A stretch of 64,000 bases of DNA from Diplocarpon mali. Taxonomy: Eukaryota; Ascomycota; Leotiomycetes; Helotiales; Drepanopezizaceae. Positions 46,769 through 60,278 of the stretch are shown piece by piece; position 1 is the stretch's first letter; every line of letters starts with the position of its first letter. The notes under the pieces were generated by a model. The model saw only the letters and a list, made by a program, of their open reading frames with translations, had not been told where the DNA came from and did not search any database. Made by a program: the position numbers and the translations under genes. Where the stretch lies: the NCBI GenBank assembly GCA_024741835.1, contig JAENRP010000226.1, positions 1,600-65,599 of the forward strand, given 5' to 3'.

Positions 46769-47075
46769 TGTAACGGCTGCACCTCCACTTAGTGCAATTA
46801 CCTAAGAGTACGGCGTTTTAAGGTTTTGCAATCTCGATTTGACGTAGGGTTATCTTAAATCGACCCTAAAGGTGCAAAAGGATATTCTTATATATTATTA
46901 TATAAATGGATAAAGAGCCTTAAGCTACTTATATATATAAGGAAAAAGGGCTCTCCTTTAAGGAGGGCTCTTTAACTTCTTTGTTTCCTTTATACTAGAC
47001 CTATAGAATACGCCTTTTATACTACTTCTTACTCTTATATTTGATTTTACACTTTAGCAGTTCTATATTATTATA
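46769..47075 (+). repeat. 5' LTR of Gypsy F
   Basis: 307 bp, begins TGTAACGG and ends TTATTATA. It follows AGAGA, the presumed left TSD within the B LTR. Confidence 0.92.
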
Positions 47076-50000
47076 TTAAATAAAGAAGTTCTTTTCTACT
47101 AAGAACGGCTTTTAATAATATCCTACCTTTTTTAGAAATCGATTTGCAATTGTTTCGACTTTCGATAGAGTTAGGATCTTAAAGATCTTTTGAATAAACT
47201 AAGAGCTTAAGTATAGCTTATTAACTAGTATAATCGAAGAACGCTTTTATTAGCCAGATTTTCTTAACTACTCCTTTTATAAAAGTGCTATAGGTAGAAG
47301 TTAAGAGAGTACTATACTATTAGAACCCTTTTTCTATAAAACCCCTTTTTAATTAAATCACTACCGAAACTAAAATTGGTAAAATAAATTCCCTACTAGC
47401 TAGAAGTTAGCAAATATAGAATATACCCAGTTCGTTTGGAGAACTAGCTTCTATAAGGAGTACCCTTACCCTAGCCCCTAGGGCCAGACCTTCTTCTACT
47501 ACTAAGGGCAAGAGACTATAATGCTATAGCTAAGCCAACTGAGATAAGCGAGACTTTTTAAACCTAAACGTCTTATAAGGAATAGTCTTAGGGTTAGAGG
47601 AATCTTTATAATACTAAGATTAATCTAATCGATAATTGTAAAGCGAGATTAGTAGGATTGCTTAGGCGATCTTTAGCCTAAAGACCTTAGCTTATCAAAG
47701 CTAAGAAACAGCTTAACGTATATATTAAACTATTAAGCAAGAATCCACCTACTTTTAATAAAGCGAGACCTAGCCTCCTTTAGAAGTCGATATAGATATA
47801 AAACGGCTAAAAATTCAGCTAATTGAAAAGATCACCTCCTTTAATAATAGGACCTCCTTAATATATAAGTAGTAGTTAGCTTTAGTCTAAGACCGATTGC
47901 AAGTTAATGCCGACCTATATTCGAATAAGTAAGCTCGCTAAGCCCTTATTTAAGGATCTACTATAGGATAAGCCTAAATATACCTTAAATCCTAGTACCT
48001 TTTAGAGACTAACCCCTTTTAAAACTATCAAAAAATAGTAAAACTATTAAGCAATTACTTTTTAATTAGCTAAGAGGTAGACCTATTCCAATTTACTTTC
48101 TATTACCTTTATATAAGGAAAGCCAGTTATTTTAAAGAAACTTTCCCTTAGTTTTAAGCTTAATTCTAATCTACTGCGATTTAAAAAGAGGTTTTAAGAT
48201 CTAAGTAGTTCTTCTTTATATAGAATAAGATTACCTCTTAGCTTAAAGCTACCTGCGCCTTAGCTAAGGCCTCTTAAGGGAAGGACTATACTATTATAAT
48301 TAATTAATTAAATGCCTTTAATACTAAACGCTAAAGTAACCAACTTCTTAACCCTTTAATTAGAAGTAAGGCGACCTTAGTATTATATTAGAAGATATCC
48401 GGTTCGCTCTTTAATAAGACCGCTTGCGGTTTAAGTGCTAAAAGTACTACTTAAGTTTCTAGGCAATTAGCTTTAAAGCCGACTACCCCTTTTTACTAAG
48501 ATATATTAGCTAAGGCTAGTTCTCCTACTTTGCCTCTTAAGTAAGCTACCTACTAAACTTATAGTAAAACTAATTACTATAAGATTAAGTGCCCTTTTAT
48601 AAGTAAGATTAATACTTTAAAAGATATAAAGGAATCTGATCTGACTTTGGACTTAATTAAGAATAAGGCCGAAATGGAAGAAGATTAAGAAAATGAAAAG
48701 GCTTAGGAAAAGACTCTTACTTAGGCCTGCGAAAGTGCAACTTATTAAAGCTAGATCTTAACTCTTTAATAAAAGAGAAGCAATTCCTAACCTCTTATAC
48801 TATTAGTATAAATGGACTTAAAGTATTATTATTAGCTTTAATAGATACTAAAGCCTTTAATTACCTATTTTTAAATCATTCCCTTTCTATATATCTTTTA
48901 AAAGTAATTAGCTTTAAAATTCTTCCTTTTCTAACCCCTATTCCTATCTATAGATTTTAAAATACTATTCGCGCATAAGCTACGCACTATATGCGCTTTT
49001 ACTTAATAATTAATAAAAGGCGTATTTATAACTATCCTTAGGTTATTCTTAACTTAGGCTAATATAATACTATTATTAGAGTTAAATGGATACGCTGATT
49101 CTAACTTAAACTTAATCTAAAGGAAAACCGATTTATATAGCCTTTATATTACCTCCTATCTCCTTAGTTTGCGAAAGAAATCATTATTCGTCTTCCCTCT
49201 TTTAAAGGACTTCAGATCCGATCTAATTATTAAGCCGACGTTAATTATAAAGAATAGGAAATAGCTATAGATAAAGCTTAATAGATTAATAGAAGATAGT
49301 CTTATATTAATTTAATAGTCTTAGCTAGGCGCGAGATTCTTATTGCTATTATTAAGCTAGCGCCCTTGCCTATAACTAAGCTAGATCTAAGAAAACAGTC
49401 TAATATAAATCGATTATAATCTGACCCTATTTGCAAATGCCTTAAAGCTGCAGTTCCTATTTGCAAAATTAGTACTAATGCCTTTTATTATAATATAAAG
49501 TATAAAGAGATAGAGTTCTTTTAAACTAGTATTTATAAAGTGGATAGGATTCTAAAGGAAAGATACAAACTTAAGAATCCTAATATTGAAAAGCTAATTA
49601 ACGATCGACTCTTGAAATAGTACCGATCTTTAAGATAAGCCTTTTTAAAAAGGGATACAGATACCCTCTCTTCCTATTAGTACTATAATTATAAGATATA
49701 GCTAGAAGGGCCTTTGCCTAACGCCTATTTGCCCTTCTACTATCAATCTATTAAGGAGCTTAAGGTTATAAAGGAGTACTTACTCGAGAATTTAAATAAA
49801 GGCTTTATTAAGATAAGTACTAGCCCCTTCGCTTCGCTAGTACTATTTATAAAGAAGGCCGATAGTAGCCTCCGATTTTATATAGATTATTAAAAGCTAA
49901 ATGTACTAATTTAAAAGGACGCTTACCTAATTCTGAGGATAAACGAGCTTTTAAGACAGGTATTTAAAGCTAAGATTTTTATAAAGTTGGATATTCGAGC

Positions 50001-52002
50001 CGCTTTTAATCAGATACGAATGGACCCTAAATCAAAGGAATATACTACCTTTCGAATAAGGTATAGATCCTATAAATATAAGGTTCTCCTATTCGGCCTT
50101 TATAATAGACTTAATACTTACTAGTAGTATATAAATAATATTCTTTTAAATTACTTAGATGATTTTTATATAGTGTATTTAAATGATATTTTAATTTACT
50201 TTAAAAATATTAAAGAGCACTAAGGCTATATTAAAAAGGTACTAAAACAACTCTTAAAGGCTAGCCTTTAAGCAAATATTAAGAAGTATGAGTTTTATAT
50301 TATTTGAACTTAATATTTTAAATATATTTTAATAATAACTAGGATCGAACTAGACTTTAAAAAGGTCGAACTATTACGCAATTAAAAGTATTTGAAAACT
50401 ATTATTAGAGTAAAGTCCTACTTAGGATTTTACAGGTTTTATTAATAATTTATTTGCAACTTTAAGCTAATTGCTAAACCCCTTTTTATTTTAACCTAAT
50501 CGATAGTACCTTAGAATTAGATAGAAGAGTGCCGAATCGCTTTTAAAGAGCTTTATAAGCAATTGCTCTCAATTTAATAGATTTACCACTTTGACCCCGA
50601 CTTGCTTATAAAGTTGGAAACTAATACTTTTGATAGCATTATCGCTAAAGTACTATCTTAGCAATACTCTAATAAGCAATAGTACTTAATCGGCTTCTAT
50701 TTATATATACTCTTTAGCTATAAACCTAATTAGGAAATATATAATAAGGAACTCTTTACTATTATTGAATCCTATTATAAATAGAGACCTAAGCTTATAT
50801 CACTTAAGGAGCGAGTTGATATTTATTCAGATCACCGCTCCTTTAAGTACTTTATAACTATTAAGGTTCTAACTGCGAAATAGTACTAATAGATGGAATT
50901 TTTATCTAACTTTAATTTTCGAATTATATATATTCTTAGCAAAGACAATCGGAAGGCTAATATTCTTAGCTATTAAGAGTAGGATATGCTAGTTTATAAA
51001 TAAGCGAAGTTAGATAGCTAATCCTAAGTTTTGATTTCCTTAGCTTAATTGGACCTTTAAATTAATATTAAACTAGCTGATAAATTTCTCGCCGAATCTA
51101 CTAAAGGCACCCTTATCTTAATATCAACTAATACTCTTAATTTAACCCTAAATCGACCTAAGGATTCCTTTAATTTGATTAAGAAGCTTTATTAAGATAA
51201 TTGCAAATCCTTTTAAGAGATTCGCGCCGACCTCTTTAAGAACTACTTTTTAAAAGACGGATTGCTTTACTTTAAGGAGCGTCTTTATATATACTATAAT
51301 ACTCCCTTATATACTTATTTAATTTAAGAAGCTTATAACCAACCTTTAAGCGCGCACCTTAATAGCTTAAAGACCTATTAGCTACTTGCTCTTAAGTACT
51401 ATTAGGTTAGGATAGGTTCGGACTATAAAAGATTCATTATAAACTGCAGACCTTATTAATTCTCGCATTTAAAGACAATTAAATAATAAGACCTCTTATA
51501 GCCTCTCCCTATTCCTAACTATCTTATATAGCACTTATATATAGATTTTAAGGATTTCCCTTTTAATAAGCATAGCTTTAATTGAATCTTAGTTTTTATA
51601 AACCGATTTAGTAAAAGTGCTATTATAATTCCTTATTAAAAAGATATTAATACTTGAGAAACTGCCCAATTATTTATTTAATAGATTTATTAATTCGGCT
51701 ATACTTTAAAGACAATTACCTTAGACCGAGGCCCTTAATTCGTCTCCTTATTTTAAAGAGAGTTCTACCATATTATTAGTATTAAGATTAAACTCTCTAT
51801 AGTATACTATAAGGAGACTAACGGCCAAATAGAGATTATAAATAAGTATATTAATTTAAGGCTATAGCCTTTTATTAATTACTATTAAGATAATTAAAGT
51901 AAGCTGATTCTATTAATAGATCGTATGCAATCGACTCTCTTTTATATTTCAATTAGTATAACCCTATATTAGCTTAGGTTTAGAGTTGCACCTTAGATAA
52001 GT
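47076..52002 (+). pseudogene. Gypsy F gag-pol remnant
   Basis: It is the least interrupted gag of the family in plus orientation. Segments such as FQNYQEIVKLLSNYF-like text near 48015 and the zinc-knuckle region near 48570-48610 can be followed. Protease, reverse transcriptase, RNase H and the front of integrase follow the D order (KGFIKISTSPFASLVLF near 49800). Stops from CAG/CAA are frequent. The end of integrase, the chromodomain and the accessory frame are absent because of element H. Confidence 0.7.
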
Positions 52003-52289
52003 TAGTATGACGGCGGAAGCAAAGCACAAGTCGATAAAGTCATTGAGATCAAGGCTGCTAAATCGTATAGAATTCAAAGCTAAGGAGTGTGTATAAAGTA
52101 GGAAACCTCTCCCTTAATATGCCTCCTTAGCCTAAGACCTAGAAAGGTCGATTTCTACCAACTACTTATGTTTTGCCTGCTAAAGGAAAGGTATGATTAT
52201 AAGACGTCGCATCTACTGTATTAGTTATAGGTGCTTTGATAGTTCTTGTGCTCCTATTGCGACTATGGTATAACTATGCCGTGATATCA
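52003..52289 (-). repeat. 3' LTR of Gypsy H
   Basis: About 287 bp, plus-strand termini TAGTATGACGG and CCGTGATATCA, forming an imperfect inverted repeat. It abuts a C9 run (the purine tract on the minus strand). No second copy is visible, so the ends are inferred from the break with F and from the purine tract. Confidence 0.7.
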
Positions 52290-52334
52290 CCCCCCCCCTC
52301 TTAAGAAGCGAGGTGCCCTCATCTTAACCAATTA

Positions 52335-52715
52335 TTAGATGAAGTTGTATATGATCCTATTTTCGGCTCTATTGATAAAGCCCTTTATCTTTTCGTTTGT
52401 CGGATCCCCTTTAGCACAGATAGTCTTGATGGCGGTCTCGACTAGTTCGTCTAAGTTGTCGAATGCGCTAACGAGCTTTCTATCGCGTGGATCCTTGAGA
52501 TCGCGTTATTATTATTGGTTTTCGCGTATCTGTTCTAGCTAATCCATCTGGTTTAACTTCTGTTGTTTGGCGAGGGTGCTGGCGGTGTTGGTAGGGGTGG
52601 CCTTCCTCTTCTGTATGATAGCACGAGTGGCGACTTGCCGTTATAGCTTGTCGTTCTCGTCTTGCAATGTCTTAAGCTTCAGCTCGTCCTCCTCTACTTT
52701 GGCGCGCAAGGCCTT
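52335..52715 (-). pseudogene. Gypsy H accessory frame, C-terminal part (coiled coil)
   Basis: This is the continuation of the frame at 60279-61121 after removal of Gypsy G. It reads LRAKVEEDELKLKTLQDEND, then RATRAIIQ-type and AKQQKLNQMD text, DLKDPRDRKLVSAFDNLDEL and KTICAKGDPTNEKI, and stops at TAA (52337-52335). The early part has heptad-like Leu/Glu/Lys spacing and should form a coiled coil. Only a few RIP stops are present. No known domain was recognised. Confidence 0.6.
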
Positions 52716-53022
52716 TGTAACGACACAGAACCGCCAAAGTGCGAGATCAAGTATAGGAGTAAGAAGTGGTGCAAAAGGCGTATTCTATAGGTCTAATACG
52801 AAGGAAACGAAGAAGTTAGAGAACCCTCCTTAGGGAAGAGCCCTTCTTCCTTATATATATAGCAGCTAGAAGCTCTATTGCCCGTTTATGTGATATTATA
52901 TAAGAATATCCTTTTGCACCTTTAGGGTCGATTTGAGAAAACCCTATATCGAATCGAGATTGTAAAACCTTAAAACGCTGTACTCCTAGGTAATTGCACT
53001 AAGTGGAGGTGCAGCTATTACA
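52716..53022 (-). repeat. 3' LTR of Gypsy G
   Basis: 307 bp, begins TGTAACGACACAG and ends GCTATTACA. The purine tract lies just to the right on the minus strand (CTCAAAGGGGGGAGGTAG-like). Confidence 0.93.
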
Positions 53023-53339
53023 CTACCTCCCCCCTTTGAGAACGCTTGCCTATAAGTGTTAAGAGGTTGTAACGATTTTTGTATAGTAATATACTTAGCG
53101 TATTATTATGCGAACGGTACTATTCTATATTTGGTTTAGCGCAAGTTGCATTATGCACTTAAATTTGTTTTTCCTCTTATAGGATCTTCCTTCTTTAGTA
53201 TAATAATTATATACTATCGCATAGGTCCCTTACTCCTACTACTATAGCATAGGGCTAATGTATAGTAGCAGAAGCAATTACTACTACTACTACTAACTAC
53301 TATAAGTAAGTTTGCCTTAGTCTAGGGTCGAATCGCATC

Positions 53340-54178
53340 TAATATGCGTAATGCTAATTCCCCTGCTGTCGGGCGCCCTTATAGTGGCCTACCGCGTATG
53401 CTGCTATTGGTGCGTGCAGCGCCTTATACGTGATATTACGCACAAATGCAAGTTCGAATCGGAGCGTAGTAAGAAGTGCTATTAGTACTAGGAGTAAAAG
53501 GCAGAATGCATCTTTATAAGTACCTTGAATTAAGTCTAAAGTTCTAATTGCGCTAATACTTGTTTATAGCTTCTCTCTTATATTAGTAAGGAGTTCGCGG
53601 CGCTATCTGCGGCCCTTAAGGAGTAGTAAGGGGAGGCTGCTTGGTAGCAAGAGGAGGATAATAGCAGCGATAATAATAATAATGACACTTAGGCGGTTTC
53701 GGCAGGGAACTGTAAGATGCTCTATTAGGAGGCGGTCTAGCGCGCCCGGATTCTCGTCAACCTCCTGCTAATAGCCAGCACAGAGGCTCCGACTAGCCGC
53801 TTCTAACTAGAGCGTACTAGTCTTATAGAGCTCTGCTCTATAGCTAAGGCTACGGTAAGCTAGCTAAAGGGGATCTAGGCGACGGTTGCTATAAGTTAAA
53901 CCTGAATTAGTATTAAATCGACCGCTGACTTTCTAATAGGAGCGTAGCGACTTTATTAAGTCCTAGCTGGCGAGGTTAGAGCAATCTAGCTAAACTATGC
54001 TAAGCCTCCTAGGGTCTATCGCTACATCGGTAGAGCAGACTACTATAGCGGCGGAGTCTCTTATAAGGGGAGGGGGGCTTGTAGTAGCAAGGGTAGCATT
54101 AGGCGCAGCGGCTAGTAGGGCGGCGCTAGCAGTAGTAAGAGGAGGAGGTCAGGGTCGTTCTAGGCGGGGGTGTGTTTA
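53340..54178 (+). pseudogene. Antisense Cys-rich reading frame in Gypsy G
   Basis: This is the best-kept copy of the antisense frame. The plus strand reads YRVCCYWCVQRLIRDITHKC, FESERSKKCYQ and EQKAEC, with Cys codons from 53399 to 53509 and spacing C-x2-C-x11-C-x9-C-x2-C-x6-C. A Glu/Gln/Asn-rich stretch follows (QQEEDNSSDNNNN, ~53645-53690). Then MLYQEAV, RILVNLLLIAS and LERTSLIELCSIAKA appear in the same frame. Near 53900 the more protein-like text moves to another frame (FQQERSDFIKSQLARLEQSS, then an Ala/Gly-rich tail to the TAA at 54178), suggesting a frameshift or intron. It is convergent with pol. Function unknown; it could bind zinc or nucleic acid. Confidence 0.55.
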
Positions 54179-54399
54179 AGAGGCGAGCTCTAGCTCTAGA
54201 ACAGAGTTAGAGCTTGTCTCCTTAAGCGCAGAGGAGGAGAGGTCAAAGGAGTTATAAAAGGAGGAGGCAGTTGGTCTAGCGTTATTATTTTTCTATTTTT
54301 ATTATTTTTCTCCTTTTTTTTTTTTTATTTGTATTTTTAAATTTATTTACTAACCCGTTTCGCATCTGGCCTATTATCTTTTAAGTGACTATAATTATT

Positions 54400-57300
54400 T
54401 ATACCACTTTCCTAAGCCTTTAGCTAAGCTTATAGGTTCTAAGGTGGTCCTAGCTTCGTAGGATTGGCCTAATAAAAGTCGCGAATCTTATGCAAGGATC
54501 TTGCAAAATTTAAGGCGCAATACTAACTCGAATCGGGGTTATAATTAGTCCATTTGACCTAGTACTCTAGCTTTCCTTAAGATAGGCGTATATTTAGTAT
54601 CTTAGACACTTTATACTCTTCTTACTTAGCGATCTTTTCTATAGTAGGCTAGGGTTATTCCTAACCTAGTAAAGGGTTCTGCGGATCTTTGAATAGTAGC
54701 TTTAGCGCAAAGATATTATATATTATAAAACCTATAAGTAGCTTGATTTAATATAAATTGCCTACCTTCTTAAGAACTTTGAAAGGACTATCCTATTAAT
54801 TAGCTAGTTTCCTACTAAGGCGGTAGTTCTTAAGATTTTTTATCAAAAGGTAGACTATATCTTTAGGTTTTTAATTAATCTCCTTTTAGTATTGATTTAT
54901 AGACTTATACATTTTCTCTTAGGCGCGTTTTATATTGCCTTTCGCTACTTCCTAAGCTGCGTGCATCCTTTCTACTATTAGCTTAGCTTTTGCCTAGTTC
55001 AATTTCTCCTATGGGCTGGACGTTTTTAAAGAGATCCAGTCCTAACTTGTCTAAGGCGCAACTCTATACTTAAGCTAATATAGGGTTATACTAATTGAAG
55101 CGTAAGGGAGAGTCGATTGCGCACAATCTATTAATAGAATCAGTTCACTTTAATTATCTTAATAGTAATTAATAAAAGGCCGTAGCCTTAAATTAATATA
55201 CTTGTTTATAATCTCCGTTTAGCTATCAGTCTCCTTATGGTATACTATAGAGAGTTTAATCTTAATACTAATAATGCAGCAGAACTCTCTCTAGAATAAG
55301 GAGACGAATTAAGGGCCTTGGTCGGAGGTAATTATCTCTAGAGTATGGCCGAATCGATAAATCCATTAAACGAATAGTCGGGCAGTTCCTTAAGCGTTGA
55401 TATCTTTTTAATAAGGAATCGTAATAGCGCTCTTACTAAGTCGGTCTATAAAAACCAGGATTCGATTAAAGCCGTACTTATTAAGAGGGAAATCCTTAAA
55501 ATCTATATATAAGTGCTATATAAGATAGTTAGGAATAAAGAAAGGCTATAGGAGACCTTATTATTTAATTGTCTTCGAATGCGAGAATTAATAAGGTTTG
55601 CAGTTTGCGATAAATCTTTTGCAGTCCGAACCTATCTTAACTTAATAGTACTTAGGAGCGAGTAGCTAGTAGGTCTTTAAGCTATTAAGGTGCGCGCTTA
55701 AAGGTTGGTTATAAGCTTCTTAAATTAGACAAGTATATAAGGGAGTATTATAGCATACGCAGAGACGCTTCTTAAAGTAAAGTAATCTGTCTTTTAAGGA
55801 GTAGTTCTTAGGGAGGTCGGCGCAAATCTCTTAGAAGGATTTGCAATTATCTTAATAAAGCTTCTCGATTAAATTAAAGGAATCCTTAGGTCGATTTGAG
55901 GTCGAATTGGGATCATCGGTTGATATTAAAGTAAGGGTGCCTTCGGCAGATTCGGCGAGAAATTTGTCGGCCAGTTCGGTATTGATTCGGGTGTCCAACC
56001 GGGCAGGGGAAAGTAAAACTTAGGATCGGCTATCTAGCTTCGCTTATTTATAAACTGGCATATCCTGCTCTTAGCGGCTAAGAATATCAGCCTTCCAATT
56101 GTCTTTACTAGGAGTATATACAATTCGAAAATTGAAGTTAGATAGAAATTCTATCTATCGGCACTATTTTATAGTCAGAACCTTAGTAGTTATAAAGTAC
56201 TTAAGGGAGCGGTGATCTAAGTAAATATTAACTCGCTCCTTAAGTGATATAAGCTTAGGTCTCTATTTATAGTAGGATTTAATAATAGTAAAGAGTTCCT
56301 TATTATATATTTCCTAATTAGGTTTATAGCTAGAGAGTATATGCGAATAGAAGCTAATTGGGTACTATTACTTATTGGAGTATTGCTAAGAAAGTACTTC
56401 GGCGATAATGCTATTAGAAGCATTAGTTTCCAGCTTTATAAGTAAGTCAGGGTTAAAATAGTAAATCTGCTGAATCGAGAGCAACTGCTTGCAAAGCTCT
56501 TTAAAAGCGATTTGGCACTCTTCTATCCAATTCTAGGGTACCGTCGGTCGGGTTAGAACTGAGAGGGGTTTGGCGATTAGCCTGAAGTTGCAAATAAATT
56601 GCTAATAGAACTTGCAAAATCCTAAGTAGGACTTTACTTTAATGATAGTTTTCAAGTACTTCTAATTGCGCAATGGTTCGACCTTTTTAAGGTCTAGTTC
56701 GATCCTAGTTATTATTAGAACGTAGCTAAGATATCGAGTTTAAGTAATATAGAACTCGTACTTTTTAATATCTGCTTAAAGGCCAGCTTCTAAGAGTCGT
56801 TTCAGTACCCTTTTGATATGGCCCTAGTGCTCTTTAACGTTCTTAAAGTAAATTAAAATGTTATTTAAATATGCTATATAAAAATCATTTAAGTAATCTA
56901 AAAGAACGTCATTTATATACTGCTAGTAAGTACTAGGTCTATTATAGAGGCTAAATAGGAGAACCTTGCATTTGTAAGATCTGTACCTTATTCGAAAGGT
57001 AGTATATTCCTCTAATTCGGGGTCTATTTGTATCTGATTAAAAGTGGCTTAAATATCCAGTTTCGTAAAAATCTTGGCTTTAGATACTTGCCTTAAAAGC
57101 TCGTTTATCCTCGGAATCGGGTAAGCGTCTTTCCGAGTTAGTGCGTTTAGCTTCCGGTAGTCTATGCAAAATCGGAGGCTACTATCGGCCTTCTTTATAA
57201 ATAGCACTAGCAAAGCAAAGGGGCTAGTACTTATCTTAATAAAGCCTTTATCTAAATTCTCGAGTAAGTACTCCTTTATAACCTTAAGCTCCTTAGTAGA

Positions 57301-57420
57301 TTAGCGGTAGAGGGGCAAATAAGCGTTAGGCAAGGGCCCTTCTAGCTATATCTTATAATTATAGTACTAATAGGGAGGGAGGGTATCCGCATCCCTTTTT
57401 AAGAAGGCTTATTTTAAAGA
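54400..57420 (-). pseudogene. Gypsy G pol remnant: RT, RNase H, integrase, chromodomain
   Basis: Collinear with C. The reverse transcriptase active site reads YLNN at 56860-56871 (YLDD expected). RNase H lies near 56050-56480, integrase near 54950-55760 and the chromodomain near 54400-54680. Several stretches are open for more than 60 codons, and stop density is lower than in C. Confidence 0.75.
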
Positions 57421-58079
57421 TCGGTACTATTTTAAGAGTCGATCGTTAATTAGCTTTTCAATATTGGGATTCTTAGGCTTATATCTTTCCTTTAGAATCC
57501 TATCTACTTTATAAATACTGGTTTAAAAGAACTCAGTCTCTTTACGCTTTATATTATAATAAAAGGCGTTAGTACTGATTTCGCAAATAGGAACTGCGGC
57601 TTTAGGGCATTTGCAAATAGGGTCAGATCATAGTCGATTTGTATTAGACTGTTTTCCTAAATCTAGCTTAGTTATAAGCAGGGGCGCTGGCCTAATGATG
57701 GCAATAGGGATCTTGCGCTTAGCTAAAGCTACTAAATTAACATAGGATTATCTTCTATTGATTTATTAAGCTTTGTCTATAGCTATTTCTCATTCTTTAC
57801 AATTAATATTAGCTTAATGATTAGATCGGATCCGAAGTCCTTTAGAAGGGGGAAGACGAATGACGATTTCCTTTGCGAATTAGGGAGATAGGGGGTAATA
57901 TAAAGGCTATACAAATCGGTTTTCCTTCGGATCAAGTTTGAGTCGGAATCAGCATATCCATTTGACTTTAATAATAGTATCGCGCTGGCCAAGGTCGAGA
58001 ATAACCTAAGGGCAGTTGTAAATACGCCTTCTATTAATTGTTAAGTGAAAGCGCATATAGTGCGTAGCTTGCGCGCGAA

Positions 58080-59966
58080 CGGTATTTTAAAATCTATAAA
58101 TAGGAATAGAGGCTAGAAGAGGAAGAATTTTAAAGCTAGTTGCTTTTAAAAGACATATAGAAAGGGAACGATTTAAAAACAGGTAACTAAAGGCTTTAGT
58201 ATTTGCTAAAGCTAATAATAATACTTTAAGTCCATTTATACTAATAATATAAGAGGTTAGGAATTGCTTCCCTCCTATTAAAGAGTTAAGATCTAGCTTC
58301 GATAAGTCGCACTTTTGCAGGCCTAAGTAGGAGTCTTTTCTTAGGCCTTTTCGTTTTTCTAATCTTCCTCTATTTCGACCCTATTCTTAGTTAAGTCTAG
58401 AGTCGGATTAGCTTCCTTTGCATCTTCTAAGGCATTGATCTTACCTACAGAAGGGCATTCGGTCTTATAGTGATTAGTTTTGCCATAGGTCTAATAGGTA
58501 GCTTACTTAAAGGGTAAAGTAAGAGAATTAGCTTTAGCTGGCGTATCTTAGCGAAAAGGGGTAATAGGCTTTAAGGCTAGTAGCTTAGAAACTCAAGTGG
58601 TATTTCTAGCGCTCAGACCGCGAGCGGCCTTATTAAGGAGCGAACCGGATGTCTTTTAGTATAATACTAGGGTCGCTTTGCTTCTAGTCAAAGGGTTAAG
58701 AAGTTAGTTACTTCAGCGTTTAGCATTAAGGGTGTTTAATTAGTTAACTATAATAGTATAGTCCTTCCTTTAAAAGGCCTTAGCTAAAGCGCAGGTAGCT
58801 TTAAACTAAGGGGTAATCTTATTCTATATAAAGAAGAACTACTTAAATCTTAAGACCTCTCCTTAGATCGCGGTAGATTAGAATCGGGCCTGAAACTAAA
58901 GGAAAGTTTCTTTAAAATAACCGGCTTCTCTTATATAAAGGTAATAAAAAGTAGATTAAAATAGGTCTACCTCTTAGCTAGTTAAAAAGTAACTGCTTAG
59001 CAGTTCTACTATTTCTTAATAGTTTTGGAAAGGGTTAGTCTTTAAAAGGTACTAGGGTTCGAGGTACGTTTGGGCTTATCCTATAGTAGATCCTTAAATA
59101 AGGGCTTAGCAAGCTCGCTCATTCGGATATAGGTCGGCGTTGACTTGCAGTCGGTCTTGGACTAAAGCTAACTACTGCTTATACGTTAAGGAGGTTCTAT
59201 TGTTAAGGGGGGTGATCTTTTTAGTCAGCTGAATTTTTAGCTATTTCGTATCTATATCGACTTCTAAAGGAGGCTGAATCTTATAAGGGTGGGTAGAATC
59301 TCGCTTAGTAGTCTAATATACGCGCTAAGCCGTCTCTTGGCTTTAATAAGCTAGGGTCTTTAGGCTAAAGATAGCTTAGGCAATCCTACTAATCTCGCTT
59401 TGCAATTATCAATTAGATTAGTCTTAGCGTTATATAGATTCCTTTAAACCTAAGACTATTCCTTATAAGACGTTCGGGTTTAAAAAGTCTCGTTTATCTT
59501 AGTTGGCTTAGCTGTATTATTATAGTCTCTTGCCTTTGGCAGCAAAGGAAGGTCCGGCCCTAGGGGCTGGGGTAGGGGTACTTCTTATAAAAGCTAGTTC
59601 CCTAAACAAACTAGGTATATTCTATATCTACTGACTTCCGGCTAGTAGGGAATTCATTTTACCGATTTTAGTTTCGGTAGTAATTCGGTTAAAAAGGGGT
59701 TCTATAAAAAAAGGGTTCTAATAGTATAGTGCTCTCCTAACTTTTGCCTATAGCGCTTTTATAAAAGGAGTAGTTGAGAAAATCCGGCTAATGAAAGCGT
59801 TCCTCGATTATATTGGTTAATAAGCTATACTTAAGCTCCTAGTTTGTCTAAAAGATCTTTAGGATCCTGACTCTATCGAAAGTCGAAACGACCGCGAATT
59901 GATTTTCAAAAGGGGTAGGATATTATTAAAAGCCGTCCCTAGCGGAGAAGGAACTTCTTCGTTTAA
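58080..59966 (-). pseudogene. Gypsy G gag and protease remnant
   Basis: Inverted counterpart of F 47076-48960. The protease box lies near 58190-58215 with the DTG glycine lost, and the zinc-knuckle region near 58440-58510. Gag extends to about 59600, followed by the leader to the 5' LTR at 59967. Confidence 0.6.
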
Positions 59967-60273
59967 TATAATAATACAGAACTGCTAAAGTGCAAGATTA
60001 AGTATAGGAGTAAGAAGTAGTGCAAAAGGCGTATTCTATAGGTTTAATATAAAGGAAATAAAGAAGTTAGAGAACCCTCTTTAAGGGAGAGCCCTTCTTC
60101 CTTATATATATAGCAGCTAGAAGCTCTGTTGCCCGTTTATATAATATTATATAAGAATATCCTTTTGCACCTTTGGGGTCGATTCGAGAAAACCCTGCAT
60201 CGAATCGAGATTGCAAAACCTTAAAACGCCGTACTCCTAGGTAATTGCACTAAGTGGAGGTGCAGCCGTTACA
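59967..60273 (-). repeat. 5' LTR of Gypsy G
   Basis: 307 bp, begins TATAATAATACAG and ends GCCGTTACA unmutated. TSD GCCTT follows. Confidence 0.93.
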
Positions 60274-60278
60274 GCCTT

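Larger units (their letters stand above)
46769..52002 (+). mobile_element. Element F: plus-strand Ty3/Gypsy copy, 5' two-thirds, cut by element H
   Basis: The 5' LTR lies at 46769-47075 (307 bp). The internal sequence is collinear with D but with gag uninterrupted: gag to about 48700, protease with DTK where DTG is expected near 48840, reverse transcriptase with YLND near 50170, RNase H near 50590-51000 and integrase to 52002. Element H enters within the integrase at 52002 (presumed TSD TAAGT). The 3' part is outside the window. Confidence 0.9.
52716..60273 (-). mobile_element. Element G: complete minus-strand Ty3/Gypsy retrotransposon (C/D/F family)
   Basis: LTRs lie at 52716-53022 (3') and 59967-60273 (5'), each 307 bp, with TSD GCCTT on both sides (52711-52715, 60274-60278). 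Length is 7558 bp. Domain order is the same as in C. It is the deepest layer of the B>F>H>G stack and has more CA/TG left than C or F, consistent with late arrival. It splits the accessory frame of H exactly in frame. Confidence 0.95.
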
